Assembly (NCBI GenBank): GCA_028697695.1
Contig: JAQVEI010000063.1
Location: forward strand, 1 to 9,307
Length of the DNA: 9,307 bases
Reading direction: 5' to 3'
From: Lentimicrobiaceae bacterium
GTDB taxonomy: Bacteria; Bacteroidota; Bacteroidia; Bacteroidales; Lentimicrobiaceae
A program made the position numbers and the translations under genes. The notes beneath the pieces are model-generated. The model saw nothing but the letters and a program-made list of their open reading frames with translations. It was not told the DNA's origin and did no database searches. Shown one piece after another: positions 1 through 5,822 of this stretch (position 1 is the stretch's first letter; each line of letters opens with the position of its first letter).

Positions 1-96
1 CTCAAGGGCTGCGGTTACCTTTTGCAGTTCACTCTCATCAAGGCCTTTAAAAAGCTCGATGTCAGAAATGAAATCATGAATCTTTTGGGATTCCAT
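1..96 (-). CDS. N-terminal fragment of a probable cyclic-nucleotide-binding (CRP/FNR-like) protein, cut by the window edge
   Basis: Reading leftward from an ATG at 96, 32 codons stay open to the window edge. The peptide starts MESQKIHDFISDIELFKG and continues with a LDESELQKV segment. The pattern 'x-LFxGLxxxEL' followed by a helix is how cyclic-nucleotide-binding domains of CRP/FNR-type regulators typically begin, just before the beta-barrel. Only the entry helix is visible, so neither ligand-binding residues nor a DNA-binding helix-turn-helix can be checked; it could be a transcription factor or another cNMP-domain protein. It lies 56 bases downstream of the TPR membrane protein gene on the same strand, but a TATTTTTG element in the gap suggests its own promoter. 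The assignment rests on a short motif. Confidence 0.6.
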   Translation of the reverse strand, partial: MESQKIHDFISDIELFKGLDESELQKVTAALE

Positions 97-137
97 AACA
101 TTGTTTTTTTTATGTTAATAATAAAGCGTTAAAATTT

Positions 138-145
138 CAAAAATA
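138..145 (-). promoter_or_regulatory. Bacteroidota-type -7 element for the cNMP-binding protein gene
   Basis: On the minus strand this reads TATTTTTG, a full match to the TAnnTTTG -7 consensus. It sits 41 bases before the ATG at 96, just past the TPR gene stop. I see no good TTTG at the expected -33 distance, which would fall inside the end of the upstream gene, so the promoter is only half supported. Confidence 0.45.
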
Positions 146-152
146 AGTTTCC

Positions 153-1841
153 TTAGGGGTTTCCTATATCATCTGGTTTTTGCCCGGAATGCCGGCAGTA
201 ACGCTGCAAGGCATCCCGTGCCGGCTTAAAACCAAGGCCTAAAGCTTTTTGCCAGTCGTTACAGGCTTCATCGGACTTACCCAATTGATAAGCGGCCAGT
301 CCACGGTTGTACCAGGCTTCTGCATATCCCGGCCTGATTTTTATGGCTTTCTCAAAGTCGTTAATGGCCCCAACCGGGTTTCCGGTTTTCCCTTTAATTA
401 TTCCGCGGTTATTTAAAGCCAGCGGATAGCGACTATGACGGCTTAAGGCCAAATCATAATACTTAAGTGCCTCCTCCGCATTATCCCGGGCTTCATAGTG
501 GTTTGCCAGATAAAAATAGGCGTGTGCCATGTCAACATCCGACCGCTTTTTTTCTATCACATCGGTCAGCAAAACATTGGTGTTTCTCCATATACTGATT
601 CTGCTGGCTGTGGCAGCACTGAGGGTGATAAAAACCATTACTGAGGCCGCAACCAGATACCGCAGCGTTGTTTTGTCCGGCTTAATTCGTGCATCCCACA
701 TCCGGATTAGCATTCGGGCAACTATTATACCCAAACCTATGTACGGTATATAAGTATAACGATCGGCAGCTATAAAAATGCGTGACCAGTAAAGTGGTAA
801 TACCATGGAAATGGTAAACAGGAAAAAGAGACCGGCAAAAGCAAATTCATGACGGTGCTTACCTGAGATCCATATTGCCGCGGTAATAAATACAGGGATT
901 ATTGCCGTAAAATATACATAAGCCGGTAGGTGACCACCAACAAGCTCGGGAAAGGCGTATATTGCCGACAGATTCAGTGGAACAATAAACTTTATCAGAT
1001 AAAAACCAAGGGCATACAACATGAGGAAAAAACGCTGAACAATCGTATAATCTGTTTGAAGTTCAGAAATGTGGCCAAAAGAAGCTGCTGCCTTTATGGC
1101 TATGATGCCAAACAATATTGAAAATGCGAAGAATGGTATTTTTTCGAGTATCAGTTTTTTGCTAAAAGGCCGTTTATAGAAAAAATCCATCAACAGCAAT
1201 ACCAGAGGAAAAGTGGCGGCCATTGATTTTGAAAACAGGGCCAGCAATCCAAAAAGCAAAGCATATAAATAATAGCCCGTTTGTTTTTTTCTTAAATAGT
1301 TGTCCCAGGCCTTTAAACCCAATAAATAAAACAGGGAAAACAGGCCGGAACTCCGGGTCGAAATCCAGGCTACAGCTTCTACATGCATGGGATGCAATGC
1401 AAACAGGGTGGCCACAATGGCAGCCGGTATCCATCCATTCATCCATCGTTCGCTAAGTAAAAATACCAGCCAGATGTTGGCCAGATGAAGCAATATGTTT
1501 ATCAATATGTAAGGCCAGGCAGTATTTCCTGCAATTTTGTAATTAATCGCAAAACTTAGCACGGCCATGGGTTGATACATCCCCAACTGAAAGCTGCTGA
1601 ATATACCCTGCATATCAATACTGCCTTTGCAATTTACCAAAGGGCTGGAGAGATATTCTCCATCATCCCATCCAATAAGAAACTGATTGCGCAAAGCACC
1701 CGAATAAAGAATAAAGGTGAAAAATAAAAGCAGGCACAGTACAAAATTACGCCGGGAAATTGCATATCGCCCTGCAATCCGGATTACTCCAGTTGGTGCG
1801 GAGGTAACCTGTTTTTCATGGATGGATGCAGCGTTTTTCAT
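153..1841 (-). CDS. Multi-pass membrane protein with TMTC/GT-C-like glycosyltransferase region and C-terminal TPRs
   Basis: This 562-residue protein has about ten hydrophobic segments between residues 33 and 412, then a soluble tail. The first extracytoplasmic loop carries WDDGEYL (58-64), resembling the acidic motif that GT-C glycosyltransferases place in loop 1. HPMHVEAVAWI (150-160) and DRYTYIPYIGLGI (360-372) resemble signature stretches of bacterial TMTC-like 'TPR and membrane' proteins. Three TPR units follow at about 438-471, 472-505 and 507-540, with the usual A/G/Y/P spacing. Homologous eukaryotic TMTCs are O-mannosyltransferases using lipid-linked mannose; a similar role here would be protein or surface glycosylation at the inner membrane, but donor and acceptor cannot be told. 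After AVAWI the common E-R-K-D type sequence is replaced by STRSSG. The ATG at 1841 follows a promoter-like element at 1878-1907. The gene is monocistronic or precedes the cNMP gene. Confidence 0.75.
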   Translation of the reverse strand: MKNAASIHEKQVTSAPTGVIRIAGRYAISRRNFVLCLLLFFTFILYSGALRNQFLIGWDDGEYLSSPLVNCKGSIDMQGIFSSFQLGMYQPMAVLSFAINYKIAGNTAWPYILINILLHLANIWLVFLLSERWMNGWIPAAIVATLFALHPMHVEAVAWISTRSSGLFSLFYLLGLKAWDNYLRKKQTGYYLYALLFGLLALFSKSMAATFPLVLLLMDFFYKRPFSKKLILEKIPFFAFSILFGIIAIKAAASFGHISELQTDYTIVQRFFLMLYALGFYLIKFIVPLNLSAIYAFPELVGGHLPAYVYFTAIIPVFITAAIWISGKHRHEFAFAGLFFLFTISMVLPLYWSRIFIAADRYTYIPYIGLGIIVARMLIRMWDARIKPDKTTLRYLVAASVMVFITLSAATASRISIWRNTNVLLTDVIEKKRSDVDMAHAYFYLANHYEARDNAEEALKYYDLALSRHSRYPLALNNRGIIKGKTGNPVGAINDFEKAIKIRPGYAEAWYNRGLAAYQLGKSDEACNDWQKALGLGFKPARDALQRYCRHSGQKPDDIGNP

Positions 1842-1877
1842 TCTCCTGATTCAAATAAAAATGGGGTAAATGCCCTG

Positions 1878-1907
1878 CAAAGGTAGCCCATTAAACCATA
1901 ATGCAAA
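1878..1907 (-). promoter_or_regulatory. Promoter of the TPR/GT-C membrane protein gene
   Basis: The minus strand has TACCTTTG at 1878-1885 (full match to TAnnTTTG, followed by CA as is common) and TTTG at 1904-1907, separated by 18 bases, one short of the usual 19-21. The ATG at 1841 lies 36 bases downstream. The TTTG lies inside the left arm of the 14-bp inverted repeat 1896-1909. Confidence 0.55.
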
Positions 1908-2035
1908 ATGGCAGCAGCTTATTTTAATACGTTAACATGTATTCATTTGCAGGCTTATGTCAAAATTGATAACTTCGGGCTGGCGCTAAAAAATAATGCT
2001 TCATTTCCCTAGAAATGGGTAATTTTGCATTATGG
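1896..2035. repeat. Perfect 14-bp outward-facing inverted repeat in the divergent intergenic region
   Basis: ATTTTGCATTATGG occurs on the plus strand at 2022-2035 and its exact reverse complement at 1896-1909, 112 bases apart. Each copy reads outward toward the flanking gene. The right copy is part of the TAATTTTG -7 element of the lipoprotein promoter; the left copy contains the -33 TTTG of the membrane protein promoter. The region between has an imperfect palindrome around GTTAAC (arms AATAC 1926-1930 and GTATT 1939-1943) and a 6-bp dyad CATTTC/GAAATG (2002-2007, 2012-2017). This may be a shared operator or two promoter copies that arose by inversion. No gene was found in 1842-2114 apart from a 20-codon ORF beginning at 2040. 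Confidence 0.7.
2020..2027 (+). promoter_or_regulatory. -7 element upstream of the GldN-like lipoprotein gene
   Basis: TAATTTTG fully matches the TAnnTTTG consensus and is followed by CA. The -33 position has only a weak TTTC-like match. A 6-bp dyad (CATTTC, 4-base loop, GAAATG at 2002-2017) occupies the spacer and is a candidate operator. Transcription would begin near 2034, leaving a leader of about 85 bases before the lipoprotein start, long compared with the other promoters here. Confidence 0.5.
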
Positions 2036-2120
2036 CAACATGAGGCAGTTGAAAAAGATTAAATTCCCTGCATCAATCTTTCGTATTTTTCAGAAATTAT
2101 AAACATAATATTAGATGTAT

Positions 2121-2669
2121 ATGAAAAAAAGTAGTTTGATTCCTGTAATTGTGATAATGGGATGGTTGTTCACCTCATGCGGCAGTGGCAAAGGCGACAA
2201 GCTAACCGAACGCATTCAGTATGATGTCACCATAAAATCTCCGGAAACTGATCTTGAATGGTGGGTACAAAACCTTGAAGGTCCCAAGCGTGAGAAGTTG
2301 GTGCAGGCTATCATCAACTCGGCAAGATCGGGTAAAGTGAAAGTTTATGATGTGATGACAAATAAACTATTGGATGAACAACAGATTAAGGAGCGGGGAG
2401 CACGAACCGAATTGCTCACCCTTCAACGGGCAAAAGAACCTTATGAAGAGTACGATACTGTGATAAGACGAGAGTTACAGCTTTCCGATATAACCCGTGT
2501 CCGGTTTCTTGAGCAATGGTTTTTGAATGAAAGTAACGGTAAGATTACCAAAGAAGTGCTGGCCATATGCCCGTTGGTGGAAAGTTATACCGAAGAGGGT
2601 ACTTATAGGGGGCATCAACCTTTGTTTTGGCTTTCCTTTAAAAAGTCTTTTCCACTGGAGACAAAATAA
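2121..2669 (+). CDS. Putative lipoprotein with a GldN/PorN-like C-terminal domain
   Basis: The protein (182 residues from the ATG at 2121; an in-frame ATG at 2115 would add two) begins MKKSS, has a hydrophobic stretch (6-17) and a lipobox FTSC with Cys20, so it is a predicted signal-peptidase-II lipoprotein. Residues after the Cys are GSGKGDK, without the acidic cluster used as a surface-export signal in this phylum. The mature part is about 160 residues. Its second half, with LSDITRVRFLEQWFLN, an 'ICPL' segment and YRGHQPLFWLSF, resembles the C-terminal part of GldN/PorN, the periplasmic partner of GldK in the type IX secretion/gliding machinery. GldN itself is longer, is not usually a lipoprotein, and is normally encoded in gldKLMN; here those neighbours are absent, so this is probably an orphan relative. 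The similarity is recalled from family patterns, not from an alignment. It lies 46 bases before the M16 peptidase gene, which has its own -7 element. Confidence 0.6.
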   Translation: MKKSSLIPVIVIMGWLFTSCGSGKGDKLTERIQYDVTIKSPETDLEWWVQNLEGPKREKLVQAIINSARSGKVKVYDVMTNKLLDEQQIKERGARTELLTLQRAKEPYEEYDTVIRRELQLSDITRVRFLEQWFLNESNGKITKEVLAICPLVESYTEEGTYRGHQPLFWLSFKKSFPLETK

Positions 2670-2690
2670 AGCGACTTAAAACGATTTAGT

Positions 2691-2698
2691 TAATTTTG
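2691..2698 (+). promoter_or_regulatory. -7 element upstream of the M16 peptidase gene
   Basis: TAATTTTG, a full match to TAnnTTTG, lies 17 bases before the ATG at 2716, implying a very short leader. No convincing TTTG lies at the -33 position, which would overlap the lipoprotein stop codon, so the gene could also be read through from upstream. Confidence 0.45.
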
Positions 2699-2715
2699 CT
2701 GGTTTTATACTAAGC

Positions 2716-3939
2716 ATGCAATATCTGTATCATACCTTATCCAATGGCATTCGTTTGGTTCATAGGCCCCACGGCAGTAAGGTGGCTCATCTGGCGCTGA
2801 TGATCAACGCCGGCACCCGGGATGAACTTCCCGGTGAGGAGGGGATAGCCCATTTTATCGAGCACGTGATCTTTAAAGGTACCGCAACCCGCAAAGTACA
2901 TCAGGTGCTTGGCAGACTCGAAAATATCGGTGCCGATCTGAACGCGTTTACCACAAGAGAAGAAACCTGTATCCATGCTTCATTTCAGAGTGAATATTAT
3001 GCACGCGCCCTCGAACTATTCTGCGACATCGTTTTTCGTTCAACCTTTCCCGAAAAGGAGTTGGAAAAAGAAAAGAAGGTAGTATTGGATGAGATAAACT
3101 CATACAAAGACAGTCCCTCTGAACTTATCTTTGAAGATTTTGAAGCCAGCTTGTATGCCGGACATCCGCTGGAAAAGCCGGTTTTGGGAACAGCATCTTC
3201 TGTAAAGAAGATTACCCGCGACAAAGTAATTGAATTTATCAGGCAACATTATCATACCAATCAAATGGTGATAAGTTCGGTAGGCAATATTTCGTTGCCT
3301 CAACTCATTAAGCATGCTGAACGCATTTTTGGGAGCATCATGCCCGGCAAAGGCGAATTGGAGCGCCAAAATTTTAAGCAGGCCAGCTCCTTTGAAATTG
3401 TTTTAAAAAAGCGGGTATTTCAGGCTCATTGTATCCTTGGCAGTAATGTTTGTGGCTTTAAAGACGAGAATCGCACGGTTATGTCATTGCTTTCCAACAT
3501 TCTTGGCGGCCCGGCAATGAATTCCAGATTAAGCATGCTGCTGCGCGAACGAAACGGATTGTCCTATAATATTGAATCCGTTTATGCTCCGTATCAGGAA
3601 ACCGGTTCATTTATGATATATCTAGGTACCGATTTTGAAACACTGGATAAATCGATAGACCTGGTAAATAAAGAACTAAAAAAGTTCATAGACAACTCCT
3701 TAGGGCTGATGCAACTTCATACTGCCCGCCGGCAGTTTATTGGACAATTGGCTATTGCCTTCGACTCAAATCTCAATGATGTCTTAAATATGGCAAAGAA
3801 TATGTTGGTTTTTAACCGCGTAGCTACGCACGAAGAAATTATTTCAAAAATTCAAACCATTACATCTGCTCAAATACGGGAGGTGGCTTCACAGGCCTTT
3901 GCCCCTGAAAAAATGAGCAGCTTAATCTATAAAAGGTAA
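2716..3939 (+). CDS. M16 family zinc metallopeptidase (processing-peptidase/insulinase-like)
   Basis: This 407-residue protein has the inverted zinc motif HxxEH as HFIEH (46-50): His46 and His50 are zinc ligands and Glu49 the catalytic base. The third ligand is probably Glu126 in VVLDEI. The region LLRERNGLSYNI (275-286) followed by Y...GSFMIYLGT (293-305) matches the C-terminal half of M16 peptidases, where an Arg/Tyr pair helps position substrate. It therefore has both halves of one M16 unit, like the small processing-peptidase-type members that act as dimers, rather than the roughly 900-residue insulinase/pitrilysin form. No signal peptide is visible, so it is probably cytoplasmic and would degrade or trim peptides; the substrate is unknown. 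The O-methyltransferase ATG begins seven bases after this stop codon, indicating co-transcription. Confidence 0.9.
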   Translation: MQYLYHTLSNGIRLVHRPHGSKVAHLALMINAGTRDELPGEEGIAHFIEHVIFKGTATRKVHQVLGRLENIGADLNAFTTREETCIHASFQSEYYARALELFCDIVFRSTFPEKELEKEKKVVLDEINSYKDSPSELIFEDFEASLYAGHPLEKPVLGTASSVKKITRDKVIEFIRQHYHTNQMVISSVGNISLPQLIKHAERIFGSIMPGKGELERQNFKQASSFEIVLKKRVFQAHCILGSNVCGFKDENRTVMSLLSNILGGPAMNSRLSMLLRERNGLSYNIESVYAPYQETGSFMIYLGTDFETLDKSIDLVNKELKKFIDNSLGLMQLHTARRQFIGQLAIAFDSNLNDVLNMAKNMLVFNRVATHEEIISKIQTITSAQIREVASQAFAPEKMSSLIYKR

Positions 3940-3945
3940 TTGCCC

Positions 3946-4614
3946 ATGGCTCCTTTAGAGGAAAAACAGCAATACAAAACCACCGATGCTGCCTATGAAC
4001 GTTATGCAGCAGAACATACCTCGCCGGAAGAACCCCTGCTCACCGCTTTGGTTCGCGATACGAACCTGGCGTTTACTACCCCATCTATGCTTTCCGGAAA
4101 TCTGCAGGGTCAGTTTTTGAAAATGCTGTGCTTTATGTTTCAACCGCGGGTAATAATAGAAGTTGGAACTTATACCGGCTATTCGGCTATAGCTATGGCG
4201 CGGGGGCTTCCGCCGGATGCAATATTACATACTATCGACAATAATCCCGAAATTGGTAAGATTGCTGGCACCTACATTGCTGAAGCCGGCCTTGAAAAGC
4301 AGATTGTCCTGCATCCGGGCGAAGCAGTCGATATTATTCCCGGCATCGAAGGCCCCGTGGATATGGCTTTTATTGATGCCGACAAGGAAAACTACCTCAG
4401 CTATTATGAACTTTTGCTTGGGAAACTACGAGCAGGCGGGGTCATTATTGCCGATAATGTGCTGTGGTATGGACGGGTATTTGACCCCGGGCAATATTCT
4501 GATAAAGAAACCCGTGGTATTATAGCCTTCAACGAATTTGTTAAAAACGACCCCCGGGTTGAGCAGGTAATGATTCCCATTCGGGATGGATTGATGTTGA
4601 TAAGGAAATTATAA
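3946..4614 (+). CDS. Class I SAM-dependent O-methyltransferase (catechol/caffeoyl-CoA OMT-like)
   Basis: The 222-residue protein has motif I as EVGTYTGYSA (72-81) for SAM binding, an acidic residue ending the second strand (Asp98 in HTIDNN), FIDADKENY (142-150) and ADNVLWYGRV (169-178). Asp144, Asp170 and Asn171 are in the positions of the divalent-metal ligands of the catechol/caffeoyl-CoA O-methyltransferase family. It ends with GLMLIRKL, the usual final strand. The family methylates hydroxyl groups of aromatic compounds with Mg2+ or similar ions; the acceptor here is unknown. I chose the ATG at 3946; a TTG at 3940 is also in frame but would abut the upstream stop codon. It is closely linked downstream of the M16 peptidase and converges on purE. 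Confidence 0.9.
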   Translation: MAPLEEKQQYKTTDAAYERYAAEHTSPEEPLLTALVRDTNLAFTTPSMLSGNLQGQFLKMLCFMFQPRVIIEVGTYTGYSAIAMARGLPPDAILHTIDNNPEIGKIAGTYIAEAGLEKQIVLHPGEAVDIIPGIEGPVDMAFIDADKENYLSYYELLLGKLRAGGVIIADNVLWYGRVFDPGQYSDKETRGIIAFNEFVKNDPRVEQVMIPIRDGLMLIRKL

Positions 4615-4625
4615 ACGATCCGGCT

Positions 4626-5132
4626 CTATTTAACCCTGTATTTGTATTTTGCTGTGCTTAACTCCTGATTGGCTTTCACTATTTTTTCTTTTAATTCAGT
4701 TTTAAAAGAAACTAGTTTTTGCTGAAGCCCGGGATCACCGGCAGCCAATATTTGTACGGCCAGTATTCCGGCGTTTCGTGAACCATCAATGGCCACAGTG
4801 GCAACAGGTATTCCCGGAGGCATTTGCACCATAGCCAGCAGTGCATCCAGCCCGTCAAGGGAAGCCTTAATCGGCACCCCGATAACGGGAAGAGTGGTCA
4901 TAGAGGCAATGACACCGGCAAGATGAGCAGCCATACCTGCACCCGCGATAATTACCCGTATTCCATTGTCGTAAGCCGATTTGGAAAAAGCTTCCACTTC
5001 GCCGGGAGTTCGATGTGCCGATAAGGCATTTATTTCAAAGGGAATTTCAAAAGTATTTAATATTTCAGCAGCACCTTTCATAACGGGAAAATCAGAAGTG
5101 CTCCCCATAATTATACTTACAAGTGGTTTCAT
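4626..5132 (-). CDS. purE: N5-carboxyaminoimidazole ribonucleotide mutase (PurE, class I)
   Basis: The enzyme converts N5-CAIR to CAIR in de novo purine synthesis. Its 168 residues show the phosphate/substrate loop IIMGSTSD (7-14), SAHRTP (38-43) with catalytic His40, the glycine-rich AGAGMAAHLAG (63-73) and QMPPGIPVATVAI in the later part, all typical of class I PurE, which works with PurK. The common HLPG is HLAG here. Length matches the family, with a lysine-rich tail. The start is set at 5132 (MKPLVSII): the frame stays open to an upstream ATG at 5186, but the strong promoter at 5151-5182 lies inside that extension, and homologues begin at the MxPxVxIIMGS stretch. purK is not visible. It diverges from hpt. 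Confidence 0.95.
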   Translation of the reverse strand: MKPLVSIIMGSTSDFPVMKGAAEILNTFEIPFEINALSAHRTPGEVEAFSKSAYDNGIRVIIAGAGMAAHLAGVIASMTTLPVIGVPIKASLDGLDALLAMVQMPPGIPVATVAIDGSRNAGILAVQILAAGDPGLQQKLVSFKTELKEKIVKANQELSTAKYKYRVK

Positions 5133-5150
5133 AAGGCCGGTTGTTTTATG

Positions 5151-5182
5151 CAAAAATAATATTATTCCGTTTTTTAAACAAA
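5151..5182 (-). promoter_or_regulatory. purE promoter
   Basis: On the minus strand TTTG (5179-5182) and TATTTTTG (5151-5158, followed by CA) are separated by exactly 20 bases, a full match to the Bacteroidota -33/-7 consensus. The ATG at 5132 is 18 bases beyond the -7 element. This settles the purE start. The -33 box is only six bases from the -33 box of the divergent hpt promoter. Confidence 0.75.
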
Positions 5183-5188
5183 CCATTA

Positions 5189-5220
5189 TTGCTGCTTTCT
5201 TATTAAAATGTGTACTTTTG
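5189..5220 (+). promoter_or_regulatory. hpt promoter
   Basis: TTG at 5189-5191 (preceded by A) and TACTTTTG at 5213-5220 are separated by 21 bases, matching the Bacteroidota consensus. The ATG at 5240 follows 19 bases later, after an A-rich leader with no Shine-Dalgarno. It stands back to back with the purE promoter. Confidence 0.7.
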
Positions 5221-5239
5221 AGCTTTCAAAAAAAATAAA

Positions 5240-5779
5240 ATGCAAAAACGGGTTACAGTTTGCAATAAGGAGTTTGAAGTATTTATTCCTGCCGAGGTGA
5301 TTGATAGGGCAGTTCAACGCATTGCCAATCAGATAAATGAAGATATGCAGGATAAGGTGCCGCTTTTTATTATCGTGTTAAACGGCGCTTTTATGTTCGC
5401 TTCTGACCTGTTAAAGAAAATTAAGGTAGAGAACAATCTCTCTTTCGTCAAACTATCTTCATACGAAGGTACCAAAAGCAATCAGATTGTAAAAGAATTA
5501 ATTGGACTGAATGAAATAATAAAAGACCGTTCGGTCATTATAGTGGAAGATATCATTGACACCGGCCTTACGGTCAGGCGAATGCTTGATATACTTCAGG
5601 AACAGGAAGTCGCTCAGGTAAAGATTGCTACCCTGTTTCATAAACCCGAAGCTTTTCGTTCGAACTATAATATTGACTACATAGGCATGGAGATTGAAAA
5701 TCATTTCATACTGGGTTATGGCCTGGATTATGATGGCTATGCCCGTAACCTGCCCGATATATATAAGCTTGTTGAATAA
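5240..5779 (+). CDS. hpt: Hypoxanthine phosphoribosyltransferase
   Basis: This 179-residue cytoplasmic enzyme salvages hypoxanthine (and usually guanine) by transfer to PRPP, giving IMP/GMP. The PRPP-binding motif is VIIVEDIIDTGLT (99-111), with the acidic pair Glu103/Asp104 that binds the ribose hydroxyls. LNGAFMFASDL (47-57) forms the loop holding pyrophosphate, KLSSYEG (71-77) lies over the flexible catalytic loop region, and FILGYGLDYDGYARNLPDIYKL near the C-terminus (given here by its start and end only as FILGYGLDYDG...NLPDIYKL) is the purine-side signature of bacterial HPRTs. Length is normal. It is the first gene of the hpt-adk-obgE-PAP2 cluster, 43 bases ahead of the adenylate kinase gene, with which it is metabolically connected through purine nucleotides. 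Confidence 0.95.
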   Translation: MQKRVTVCNKEFEVFIPAEVIDRAVQRIANQINEDMQDKVPLFIIVLNGAFMFASDLLKKIKVENNLSFVKLSSYEGTKSNQIVKELIGLNEIIKDRSVIIVEDIIDTGLTVRRMLDILQEQEVAQVKIATLFHKPEAFRSNYNIDYIGMEIENHFILGYGLDYDGYARNLPDIYKLVE

Positions 5780-5781
5780 TG

Positions 5782-5812
5782 TTTGCTTATTTATGGTAAA
5801 ATTGTAACTTTA
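5782..5812 (+). promoter_or_regulatory. Probable internal promoter upstream of the double adenylate kinase gene
   Basis: TTTG at 5782-5785 and TAACTTTA at 5805-5812 are 19 bases apart; only the last base of the -7 element departs from TAnnTTTG. The ATG at 5823 follows ten bases later. It starts just past the hpt stop codon, so adk-obgE-PAP2 could be transcribed both with and without hpt. Confidence 0.5.
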
Positions 5813-5822
5813 AAGTCAGTCT

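Noticed and set aside
1926..1943. Palindrome around GTTAAC as a definite regulator binding site
   Set aside because: The arms are five bases only and the GTTAAC core is off-centre; this is expected by chance in A/T-rich DNA, so it is mentioned only within the intergenic description.
3940..3945. TTG start for the O-methyltransferase directly after the peptidase stop
   Set aside because: The ATG at 3946 is a better start codon and the two extra residues add nothing recognisable.
5133..5186. N-terminal extension of purE to an ATG at 5186
   Set aside because: It would place a full consensus promoter inside the coding region, and the extra residues are not expected in PurE.
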